This document shows positions 49,566-57,482 of a stretch of 64,000 bases of DNA, one piece after another (within the stretch, counting starts at the first letter, position 1; every line of letters starts with the position of its first letter). The DNA comes from an uncultured Verrucomicrobiota bacterium (GTDB taxonomy: Bacteria; Verrucomicrobiota; Kiritimatiellia; CAIQIC01; Lenti-01). Below the pieces are notes generated by a model. It was not told the origin of the DNA. It saw nothing but the letters and a program-made list of their open reading frames with translations, and ran no database searches. The translations under genes were made by a program, and so were the position numbers. Location: assembly GCA_938003985.1 (NCBI GenBank), contig CALKWZ010000086.1, forward strand, positions 1-64,000. Reading direction: 5' to 3'.

Positions 49566-50887
49566 GCCGGCGCCCTCCCGCCGATGTCGGTGCGGAATTG
49601 CATCCCGTCGAACCGAATCTTCGCGCACGCGGCATAGGCCGTTTTCCGCGCGGCCGCCAGATCGGCGCCGTGCGCCACCACGTTCAGCACGCGCCCGCCG
49701 GCCACCGCCAACGCGCCCTCGCGGATTTCGGTGCCCGCGTGGAAGACCAGCGCATCGACCTGATCGAGGCCGGAAATCGGCACGCCCGCGCGCACGTCGC
49801 CGGGATACCCGCCCGCCGCCAGCACGACGTCGACGACCGCGCCGGACTTGAACGCGAAGGGGTGCCGATCCAGCGTGCCGTCGAAGCTGGCCAACAGCGT
49901 CGTCAGCAAAGGGCCGTCCAGCGCGGGCAGCAGCACTTCCGTTTCGGGATCGCCCAGCCGCGCGTTGTATTCCAGCAGTTTCGGACCGGCGGCCGTCAGC
50001 ATCAGACCGAAGTAGAGGAACCCGCGGTAGGCGATGCCCTCTTCCGCCAATCCCTTCAGCGTCGGCTCGATGATGGTCCGCCGGATTTCTGCCATCATGT
50101 TCGGGCGGGCCCCACCACCTTGCGTGGTGGGGGAGCTAACTTTGCCTCCCACGGCACAAGGCCGTGGGGGAGCGAAACCGCCGTACTCATCATCCATGTC
50201 CGGCACCGGGGCGTAGGCGCCCATGCCGCCCGTGTTCGGCCCGCGGTCGCCGTCCAGCAGGCGCTTGTGGTCGCGCGAAGGCGGGAACAATTGGATCGAC
50301 GTGCCGGAGACCACGCCCATGATGGATACCTCGGGCCCTTCCAGCAGTTCTTCGACCACGATGGGCGCGTTCGCGCCGTGGCGGCGTTCGATTTCCTTCA
50401 AGGCCCCCAGCGCCTCCGCCGGATCGGGACAGACGAACACGCCTTTGCCCGCGGCCAGGCCGCTGTACTTCACCACGAGGCCGCCGCGCTGTGTCCGCAC
50501 GTGCTCCGCCGCCGCGCGCGCGGATTCGAAGAACGCGCCTTCCGCGGTGGCGATGCCGTGGCGTTGCATGAACTGCTTGGCCCACGTCTTGGAGCTTTCC
50601 AGCCGCGCGGCCGCGCGCGTCGGGCCGAACACGCGGAATTTCGCGCCCGCCAGGAAATCCACGAGCCCCCGCGCCAGCGGCGCCTCGGGCCCGACCACGA
50701 CAAGGTCAATGCCTTCGGCTTCGCAGAAGCTCCGGATGCCCGCGAAATCGTGCTCGGCGATCGGCCGGTTGTTCGCCGTCCCGCCGTTGCCGGGCAGGCA
50801 AAAGACGTTTTCCGCGCCGGCGTCCTGCGCCAGCTTCCAGGCCAAGGCGTGTTCGCGGCCGCCGCGGCCGATGACGGCGATCTTCAC
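49562..50887 (-). CDS. purD: Phosphoribosylamine-glycine ligase with a palindromic-element insertion
   Basis: 441 residues from a GTG overlapping the purB stop. It joins glycine to phosphoribosylamine with ATP. The start KIAVIGRGGREHALAWKL, the ATP-grasp blocks VVKYSGLAAGKGVFVC and EELLEGPEVSIM, and the catalytic YNARLGDPETEVLLP identify it. After the conserved GPNTGGMGAYAPVPDMD there is an added ~25-30-residue stretch (APPRPCAVGGK, VSSPTTQGGGARPN) before the normal MMAEIRRTIIEPTLKGL. It equals a CTTGY-loop double hairpin at 50100-50174 and keeps the frame. The site is a surface loop in PurD structures. Confidence 0.94.
   Translation of the reverse strand: MKIAVIGRGGREHALAWKLAQDAGAENVFCLPGNGGTANNRPIAEHDFAGIRSFCEAEGIDLVVVGPEAPLARGLVDFLAGAKFRVFGPTRAAARLESSKTWAKQFMQRHGIATAEGAFFESARAAAEHVRTQRGGLVVKYSGLAAGKGVFVCPDPAEALGALKEIERRHGANAPIVVEELLEGPEVSIMGVVSGTSIQLFPPSRDHKRLLDGDRGPNTGGMGAYAPVPDMDDEYGGFAPPRPCAVGGKVSSPTTQGGGARPNMMAEIRRTIIEPTLKGLAEEGIAYRGFLYFGLMLTAAGPKLLEYNARLGDPETEVLLPALDGPLLTTLLASFDGTLDRHPFAFKSGAVVDVVLAAGGYPGDVRAGVPISGLDQVDALVFHAGTEIREGALAVAGGRVLNVVAHGADLAAARKTAYAACAKIRFDGMQFRTDIGGRAPA
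50100..50174. repeat. Double CTTGY-loop element inside purD
   Basis: TTCGGGCGGGC, stem CCCCACCAC/GTGGTGGGG with loop CTTGC, GGAGCTAACTTTGCCT, then stem CCCACGGC/GCCGTGGG with loop ACAAG, ending GGAGCG. At 75 bases it adds 25 codons. The outer and spacer sequences match the guaA copy while both stems differ in a compensated way. Confidence 0.9.
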
Positions 50888-52242
50888 TGCGCCAGCTCCT
50901 TTTCCGCGGCGGCCCGCGCCGCGCGGCAGACGCGCGGGGCCAGCCCGACGTAGCCGGGCACGTCCAGCGCCCGCAGGCGCGCCTTCAGGGTCTCGTCGAT
51001 GCCGCCGGCCTCCAGCAGCCGCCGGAAATCGTCCAGCGACACCGCGTGGCCGCGGGTCAGCTCCTTCAACTGGTCGTAGGCGTCCTTGCGTCCCGCGCGG
51101 CGCAGGACGATCTGGTAGGGCTCGGCCAGCAGCTGCGGTTCGCGCTCCAGTTCGGCGCGGCAGGCCGCCGCGTCGAGCTCGATGCGCCCCAGCCCGGCCA
51201 GCGTTTCCTGCCAGGCCAGGTGCGAATGGGCCAGCGCCACGCCCACGTTCCGCACCACCGTGCTGTCGGACAGGTCGCGCTGCATGCGCGAATGGCAGAG
51301 CCGTTCGGACAGCGTGGCCAGCAGGCCGTCGGCCAGCACCAGATTGCCCTCGCTGTTCTCGAATTTGATCGGGTTGACCTTGTGCGGCATCGTGGACGAC
51401 CCCACCTCGCCGTCTTTCTTGCGCTGCGCGAAATAGCCGCGCGAAATATACTCCCAGGCGTCCACGTCGAGATCGAGCAGGATGACGTTGGCCCGCCGCA
51501 CGATGGAAAACCATTCGCTCCACGCGTCGTGGTCCTCGATCTGCGTGGTGGTCGGATTGAACTCCAGGCCGAGCGATTCGACGAACTGGCGCGAAAACGC
51601 GATCCAGTCGAAATCCGGATCCGCCGCGGCGAACGCGGACCAGTTGCCGGTCGCGCCGTTCAACTTGCCGCGGAAGCGGAAAGCCTTGAGCTGGCCGAAT
51701 TGCCGCGCGAGGCGCGCGGCGAACACCGCCAGTTCCTTGCCCGCCGTCGACGGCGACGCCGGCTGGCCGTGGGTCTTGGCGGGAAACGGCGCGTCTTCCC
51801 AGCGTTCGGCCAGTTCCAGCAGCTTGCGGATCACGCTTTCCAGCAAGGGGCGCTGGAGTTTTTCGGCGTACTCCTTGAAAATCAGGCTGTAGGCCAGGTT
51901 GTTGACGTCCTCGGACGTCAGCGCGAAGTGGATCCATTCCGCGCGCGCCGGAAAGCGCTCGCGCAGGTGCTCCACGCACGCCATGACGTCGTGGGCCGTC
52001 CGCGCCTCGTGGCGCTTGACGTTTTCGTAGTCGCGGTCGCCGAAGGAATCGCGTTCCTTCCGGATCGCCGCGCGTTCCGCGGCGTCCAGCGCGAAGAACC
52101 GGCCTGTGTCCGCCAGCGCCTCCAGATAGGCCAGTTCGACGAAGCAGCGGCGGCGCATCAGCGCCTGCTCGCAGAACAGCTCCGCGAGCTCGCCGAGCTT
52201 GTCGGCGTAGCGGCCGTCGAGGGGCGAGATCTCCCTACGCAC
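50884..52242 (-). CDS. purB: Adenylosuccinate lyase
   Basis: 452 residues. It acts twice in purine synthesis: SAICAR to AICAR and adenylosuccinate to AMP. The fumarase/aspartase signature is GSSTMPHKVNPIKFENSEGN, the catalytic His is in KTHGQPASPSTAGKELA, and the start SPLDGRYADKLGELAELF matches the long E. coli-type subfamily. The GTG start at 52242 overlaps the purCE stop by 8 bases and follows a GGGAGG. It overlaps purD by a GTGA junction. Confidence 0.95.
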   Translation of the reverse strand: MRREISPLDGRYADKLGELAELFCEQALMRRRCFVELAYLEALADTGRFFALDAAERAAIRKERDSFGDRDYENVKRHEARTAHDVMACVEHLRERFPARAEWIHFALTSEDVNNLAYSLIFKEYAEKLQRPLLESVIRKLLELAERWEDAPFPAKTHGQPASPSTAGKELAVFAARLARQFGQLKAFRFRGKLNGATGNWSAFAAADPDFDWIAFSRQFVESLGLEFNPTTTQIEDHDAWSEWFSIVRRANVILLDLDVDAWEYISRGYFAQRKKDGEVGSSTMPHKVNPIKFENSEGNLVLADGLLATLSERLCHSRMQRDLSDSTVVRNVGVALAHSHLAWQETLAGLGRIELDAAACRAELEREPQLLAEPYQIVLRRAGRKDAYDQLKELTRGHAVSLDDFRRLLEAGGIDETLKARLRALDVPGYVGLAPRVCRAARAAAEKELAQ

Positions 52243-53629
52243 GGGCGGCCTCCCGGACTTCGGCGTCGGCGCGGCGCAGGCCCGCCTTCAGGTCGGCGAT
52301 TTCGGCGCGGAAGCGGTCCTTGAGCCGCGGCAGGTTCAGCGCGCGCAGCGCCGCCAGCGCCGCCTCCTGCGGCCGCACCACGGTCATCGCGGGCACCTGC
52401 GAGGGCATCAGCAACGACGAATTCAGGTTGAGCAGCAGATCCGTCCCGTCCTTGAACGGCGGGCAACTGATCGTCGGCAGCGCGGAATTGGCCGCCAAGG
52501 CGCCGCCTAGGCCGTTGGAGAGGCCCGCCACGGCGATGATCGCGCCCGGCTCGACGGCCGAATCGTATTCGGCCACCAGCGCGGGCAGGTCTTCGCCGTT
52601 CTTGTGGGCGGACGCCACGCGCAGATCCGCGAAGATCCCGTGGGCTTCGATCACGGCCTTCATCTTGTTCGCGTGTTCGAGGTCGGCCTTGGAGCCCATG
52701 ACGATCGCCACGAAGCCGTCCCGGATCAATCCCGCCCGCGCGAGGTTGCGCGCCAGCCGCGCGCGCGGATCTTCGTCCGTCGCGGCCAGCTGTTCGCCCG
52801 TGATCCGCTCGAAGATGTCGACGTAGCGCCGCGTGGTCTCGCGGACGACGTCGTCCGGCAGCGCGGCCGGATATTCGCCGTTCTTCCGGTTCTGTCGCAG
52901 CCAGGCGCGGACGTATTCCTTGTCGTGCGCCTCGACCCGCGCCGGGTCGCGGTCGTAGGCGGCCTGGTCCCACATGCGCGAGGAATCGGGCGTGTGGATT
53001 TCGTCGATCAGGACCTGTTGCCCGTCCAGCAAGCCGAACTCGTACTTGGTGTCCACCAAAATCAGGCCCTTTTCGGCCAGGATGCGCGTGCCGCGCTCGA
53101 ACAGCCGCAAGGCGATTTCCCGCATCTGTTCGTAGCGTTCGGCCGTCGTCCAGCCTTCGGACACGATTTCGGCGGGGCTGATTTCGCGGTCGTTCTTTTC
53201 CTTGGTCGTCGGCGTGACCAGCGGCTGCGGAAAGCGCGCGTTGGGGGCGAGGCCGTCCGGCACGGCCGCGCCGCAGAACGTGCGCGCGCCCGCGGCGTAG
53301 GCCCGGCCCATCGAACCGGTCAAATAGCCGCGCACCACCATCTCGATGCGGATCGGTTCGACTTCGCGCACGAGCGTCGCCACGGGATCGACGGCGCGGA
53401 GCACGTGGTTGGGCACGAGGTCGGTCGTTTTTTCGAACCACCAGTTCGCCAGGCGGCTGAGCACTTCGCCTTTCAGCGGGATCGGCGTGTCCAGCACGCG
53501 GTCGAACGCCGACAGGCGGTCGCTGACGACCAGCAGGCGGGTTTTCGCGTCCACGCGCAGGCTGTCGCGGACCTTGCCGCGGTGGATCGTCTGGAGCTGG
53601 GGCGTGGATGCGGTTTGGAGCACGTTCAT
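52235..53629 (-). CDS. purCE: Fused SAICAR synthetase and class II AIR carboxylase (PAICS-like)
   Basis: 464 residues with two enzymes. Residues ~1-300 are SAICAR synthetase (IHRGKVRDSL, VVVRGYLTGSMGRAY, LILVDTKYEFGLLDGQQVLIDE, SSRMWD). Residues ~305-464 are PurE: VAIVMGSKADLEHANKMKAV, RVASAHKNGEDL, then VAVAGLSNGLGGALAANSALPTISCPP. The SNGLG and SCPP features mark a class II PurE, which carboxylates AIR directly with CO2 and needs no PurK; class I proteins have GAAHLPGM at that place. The fused order PurC-PurE equals the animal PAICS protein. It overlaps purQ (4 bases) and purB (8 bases). Confidence 0.93.
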   Translation of the reverse strand: MNVLQTASTPQLQTIHRGKVRDSLRVDAKTRLLVVSDRLSAFDRVLDTPIPLKGEVLSRLANWWFEKTTDLVPNHVLRAVDPVATLVREVEPIRIEMVVRGYLTGSMGRAYAAGARTFCGAAVPDGLAPNARFPQPLVTPTTKEKNDREISPAEIVSEGWTTAERYEQMREIALRLFERGTRILAEKGLILVDTKYEFGLLDGQQVLIDEIHTPDSSRMWDQAAYDRDPARVEAHDKEYVRAWLRQNRKNGEYPAALPDDVVRETTRRYVDIFERITGEQLAATDEDPRARLARNLARAGLIRDGFVAIVMGSKADLEHANKMKAVIEAHGIFADLRVASAHKNGEDLPALVAEYDSAVEPGAIIAVAGLSNGLGGALAANSALPTISCPPFKDGTDLLLNLNSSLLMPSQVPAMTVVRPQEAALAALRALNLPRLKDRFRAEIADLKAGLRRADAEVREAARA

Positions 53630-54450
53630 GGGCGGTTCCTCCGGATGTGGTCGACGACGTTGCGGAAGAGGCGCAGGCCCTCCCCTTCCTCGTTTCCGCC
53701 CGCCGCCTCGCGGCGCCGGGCCCAGTCGGGATGGTTGTAGATCGACAAATAGGCTTCGGGGTGCGGCATCATGCCCAGCACGCGGCCGGTCGGATCGGTC
53801 AGCGCGGCGCAGGACATTTCGGCGCCGTTGGGCAGCGCGGGATAATCCGTCGCGATCTGGCCCGCCGCGTCGCAGTACCGCAGCGCGCAGAGGCCTTGTT
53901 CCCGGATCGCGGCGCGGATCGCGGCGTCGCGGATCACGAGTTTGCCTTCCTTGTGGCGCACCGGCAGCGCGAGCACGTCGACGTCCTTCAGGAACGGCGA
54001 CCGCACCGGCCGCTCGGCGCGGCAATGGCACCAGCGATCCTCGAACTTGCCGCTGTCGTTCACGATCAGGGACACTTCCTGCGCGAAGTTCCCGCCGACG
54101 TTCGGCAGCAGGCCGGTTTTCACCAAAATCTGGAATCCGTTGCAGACCCCCAGCACGAAACCGCCGTTTTGCAGATGCGCCGCGATCTCGTCCAGCAGCG
54201 TCCGGCCGCCGGCCAGCCGGCAGAAGCGCATCTTGTTCGCCAGCGCCTTGCCCGCGCCCAGGTCGTCGCCGAAGGAAAAGCCGCCGGGAAAATTGAGCAC
54301 GTCGTAGCCGCGCAGCGCAACCGTCCCGGCCAGCCACTCGTTGAAATGGACGACGTCGGCTTCCGCTCCGGCAAGGCGGTACGCCGCCGCCATCTCGTCC
54401 TGGCAGTTGATGCCGAAACCCGTCAGAACCAATGCGCGCACGGCTTTCAC
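53626..54450 (-). CDS. purQ: FGAM synthase glutaminase subunit
   Basis: 274 residues from a GTG start overlapping purL. It supplies ammonia to PurL. The start ALVLTGFGINCQDEMAAAY, the oxyanion/nucleophile block FVLGVCNGFQILVKTGLLP and the catalytic His-Glu in GMMPHPEAYLS identify the class I glutaminase. It is longer than the ~225-residue PurQ of Bacillus and closer to the C-terminal glutaminase domain of large PurL proteins, consistent with a split from that form. It lies between purL and purCE with 4-base overlaps on both sides. Confidence 0.94.
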   Translation of the reverse strand: MKAVRALVLTGFGINCQDEMAAAYRLAGAEADVVHFNEWLAGTVALRGYDVLNFPGGFSFGDDLGAGKALANKMRFCRLAGGRTLLDEIAAHLQNGGFVLGVCNGFQILVKTGLLPNVGGNFAQEVSLIVNDSGKFEDRWCHCRAERPVRSPFLKDVDVLALPVRHKEGKLVIRDAAIRAAIREQGLCALRYCDAAGQIATDYPALPNGAEMSCAALTDPTGRVLGMMPHPEAYLSIYNHPDWARRREAAGGNEEGEGLRLFRNVVDHIRRNRP

Positions 54451-57400
54451 GCCAGCAGCTCCTTCCGCCACGCTTGCTCCAGTTCGGCGACGGGAACGTC
54501 CACCAGCCGGCGCCCCTGGCCGGAAATCCGCAGCCGCGGCTCCGCGGTCGTGGCGCCGATCCGCAGCGCCTGGCCGCCCAGCAACTCCTCGAACCGCGCG
54601 CGATGCTCGGGCTTCACCGAAACGACGAACCGCGACGGCGATTCGGAGTACAGCGCCGCGAGCCACCGGCGCGCCGCGTCCGGCGCGGCGCCGCCCGCGA
54701 TGGAATCCGCGACGGAATCGAGGCTGATCTCCAGCCCCAGCCCGGTGCCGAACGCGGTCTCGGCCAGCGCGACCGCAAGGCCGCCGTCGGACAGGTCGTG
54801 GCTCGACCGGATCAGCCCCTCGCGATGCGCGGCCATCGTCCGGTAGTACAGCGGCAGGGCCTCTTCCGGCCGCACGGTCGGCGCGCGGCCGCCCGGCGCA
54901 CCGAACAGGCGCTGGAATTCGGAGGCGCCCAATTCGTCGCGGGTCTGGCCCAGCAGATAGACCGCGGCGCCGGCTTCCTTGATTTCGCTCGTGACCGTTT
55001 TGCGCACGTCGGGAATCGCCGCGGCCACGGAATAGAGCACCGTCGGCGGCACGGAGATCTTCTTCCCGCCGGCGCGGAAGTCGTTCTTCATGCTGTCCTT
55101 GCCGGACGTCATCGGCACGTGGTAGGCGCGCGCCAGGTCGGCCAGCGCCTGGCACATGCGCACGAGCTGCGCCAACTTGTATTTGCCGTCGGGATTGGTC
55201 GCGGCATCGTAGACCGAATCCGGCACGCAGAAGTTGTCGTTGGCGCACCAGAACGTCGATTCGCCCAGCTGGCCCGGTTCGGGCAGCTGCCCGCCCACGG
55301 AAACGATCTGCCGCACGGCCTCGTCGAAGGCGCAGGCGGAGGACGCATAGGCGTCGAGATCGCCGATGCGCGGCGCAAGGCCGCAGGCCACCGCGATGCC
55401 GCGCCAGTCGTCGAAGCCTAGCCGGATGACGCCCGCGTCCTGCGGGGCGATGCCCGCCGGGCCCATCAGCGGCTTGATCACCGTCCGGCCCTTGACCTCG
55501 TGGTCGTATTGGCGGATCACCGCCTCGCGCGAGCAGACGTTGTCGCTCGCCAGCAGGCGTTTCAAGACGTCGCCGTGGTCGAGCCGCTCCGGAACCGCCG
55601 GTTCCGGCGCAACCGGCCGCGTCCATTCGGCCTCCAGCCGCTTGCGCGGCACGCCGTCGTGCAGGAAATCGAGCACGAGCTGCGCCACCGGGCGCCCGGC
55701 GTGGGATACCTCGAGGAGACCGGTGTCCGTGAATTTGCCGATGACCGTGGCTTCCACCTCGTAGAGCTGGGCCAGTTCGGCCAGCGCCGGTGCCGCATCT
55801 TCCGCGACCACCAGCGTCATGCGCTCCTGCGATTCGGACAGGAAGATTTCCCACGGCTGCAGGCCCGGATACTTGAGCGGCACTTTCTCCAGCCGGATTT
55901 CGGCCCCGCCCGCCAGCGGCGCGAGTTCGCCGATGGACGACGACAGCCCGCCCGCACCGTCGTCGGTCGCGCACTTGACCAGCCCGCGCCGGCAGGCGAC
56001 TTCGAGGAAATCGGAGAGCATCTTCTGCGTGATGGGACTGCCGATCTGCACCGCGCTGCGCGGCGAATGCTTGTCGAGGCCCAGCGAGGAGAACGTCGCG
56101 CCGTGGATGCCGTCCTTGCCCGTGCGCCCGCCGGCCAGCACCACGAGATCGCCCGGCGCGATTTCCTTTTCCCACGCCGGCTTGCCGCCGTAGTTGTCCG
56201 CCAGGATGCCGCCGGTGCCGCAATAAACCAGCGGCTTGCCCGCGTAGCGCGGATCGAACGCGATGGCGCCGTTGATCGTCGGCACGCCCGACTTGTTGCC
56301 GCCCTCCTCGATGCCCTGCCGCACGCCCGCGAAGACGCGGCGCGGATGGAGCTGGCCGGGCAGCAGCGGCTCGGCGTAGGACGGCGGGCCGAAGCACAGG
56401 ACGTCGGTGTTGAACAGCAGCGTCGCGCCGCCCCGGCCCGTGCCGAGCGGATCGCGGTTGTTGCCCAGGATGCCCGTGATGGCGCCGCCGAACGGATCCA
56501 GCGCCGACGGCGAATTGTGCGTTTCCACCTTGAACACGAACAGGCGGCCGCGGTCCACGCGCACCACGCCCGCGTTGTCGTTGAACACCTTCACCAGCCA
56601 GTTGTTGCCGGCCGCTTCCAGGCGCCGCGCGATTTCCTCCGTGCTGGCGCGGATATAGGTCTTGAACAGCGAATCGATCGTTTCCTCGCGGCCGGTTTCG
56701 CGGTCCACGAAATGGATCAGGGCGTTGAATTCCTTGTGCTTGCAGTGTTCGGACCAGGTCTGCGCCACGATTTCCAGCTCGCAATCCGTCGGTTCCGCCG
56801 GCAGGCCGGCCGCGCGCCGGCGCGCCTGGACCTGCGGATCGCGGAAATGCGCCTGCACCGCCTTCATTTCCGCCCGGTCCAGCGAAAGCAGGCGCGCCCG
56901 CGAGAGCGCATCCAGCGCTTCGTCGGCGACCTCGAGCGAAACCGTCTCCACGACCGTCGCGGCGGTCGGTTCCGCTTCGGGCGTCGGCCATGCGAATTCC
57001 GCGAACGGACCGAACGCAAATTGGTTCACCAGCGGATTGCCCAGTTCTTCTTCCGCCAGGCGCCGCAGCGTCGCGGCGTCCAAGGAATCTTCGAACAGCC
57101 AGAGATCGCCGGAAAAGATTTCCTGCGGCGCCGGCGCGAACGGCACGCCCAGCAGGTCGTGCAGCGTGCGCTGGGCGGACAGGCCTTCGTCGTCCGTCGT
57201 GCCCGGCAGCTTGCCGACAAGGACGAATGCCGCGAAGCCGGCGCAGCCCTCCGGCAGGCGATCGATGCCGACCCGTTGCGCCACGGCATCGCTCAGACCT
57301 TCGCGCGCCAGGCGTTCCAATTGGGCGGCGTCGAGTGCGGCCCGCACCGCGTAGACGGAAACGTGCCGAAGGCCGTTCAGGCGCAGGCCCAGATGGCGCT

Positions 57401-57482
57401 CCGCCCGCCGCCGCAGCGACGCGCAGCGCGCATCGGGCAGTTCCGGATTCCAGGTGCAGGCGACGTGGTGCAGCGAAATCAT
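54447..57482 (-). CDS. purL: FGAM synthase, PurS-PurL type large subunit
   Basis: 1011 residues: larger than small PurL (~740) and smaller than the large glutaminase-containing form (~1300). The N-terminal ~150 residues (VSVYAVRAALDAAQLERLAREGL, IFSGDLWLFEDSLDAATLRRLAEEEL) hold a PurS-like region. The ATP-binding halves follow with TWSEHCKHKEFNALI, FKVETHNSPSALDPFGGAITG, and a second half from TDDGAGGLSSSIGELAPLAGG to SHDLSDGGLAVALAETAF. Together with the separate PurQ it equals a large PurL cut before the glutaminase. It makes FGAM from FGAR. It overlaps purM and purQ by 4 bases each. Confidence 0.94.
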   Translation of the reverse strand: MISLHHVACTWNPELPDARCASLRRRAERHLGLRLNGLRHVSVYAVRAALDAAQLERLAREGLSDAVAQRVGIDRLPEGCAGFAAFVLVGKLPGTTDDEGLSAQRTLHDLLGVPFAPAPQEIFSGDLWLFEDSLDAATLRRLAEEELGNPLVNQFAFGPFAEFAWPTPEAEPTAATVVETVSLEVADEALDALSRARLLSLDRAEMKAVQAHFRDPQVQARRRAAGLPAEPTDCELEIVAQTWSEHCKHKEFNALIHFVDRETGREETIDSLFKTYIRASTEEIARRLEAAGNNWLVKVFNDNAGVVRVDRGRLFVFKVETHNSPSALDPFGGAITGILGNNRDPLGTGRGGATLLFNTDVLCFGPPSYAEPLLPGQLHPRRVFAGVRQGIEEGGNKSGVPTINGAIAFDPRYAGKPLVYCGTGGILADNYGGKPAWEKEIAPGDLVVLAGGRTGKDGIHGATFSSLGLDKHSPRSAVQIGSPITQKMLSDFLEVACRRGLVKCATDDGAGGLSSSIGELAPLAGGAEIRLEKVPLKYPGLQPWEIFLSESQERMTLVVAEDAAPALAELAQLYEVEATVIGKFTDTGLLEVSHAGRPVAQLVLDFLHDGVPRKRLEAEWTRPVAPEPAVPERLDHGDVLKRLLASDNVCSREAVIRQYDHEVKGRTVIKPLMGPAGIAPQDAGVIRLGFDDWRGIAVACGLAPRIGDLDAYASSACAFDEAVRQIVSVGGQLPEPGQLGESTFWCANDNFCVPDSVYDAATNPDGKYKLAQLVRMCQALADLARAYHVPMTSGKDSMKNDFRAGGKKISVPPTVLYSVAAAIPDVRKTVTSEIKEAGAAVYLLGQTRDELGASEFQRLFGAPGGRAPTVRPEEALPLYYRTMAAHREGLIRSSHDLSDGGLAVALAETAFGTGLGLEISLDSVADSIAGGAAPDAARRWLAALYSESPSRFVVSVKPEHRARFEELLGGQALRIGATTAEPRLRISGQGRRLVDVPVAELEQAWRKELLA

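Noticed and set aside
48967..49635. Second open frame of about 222 codons overlapping purN
   Set aside because: It runs in another frame with Arg/Gly-rich composition; the motifs SGRGSN and NVHP lie in the chosen purN frame.
39100..50174. CRISPR array or riboswitches as an explanation for the repeated hairpins
   Set aside because: Spacing is irregular (hundreds to thousands of bases), stems vary with compensation, and most copies lie inside coding sequence.
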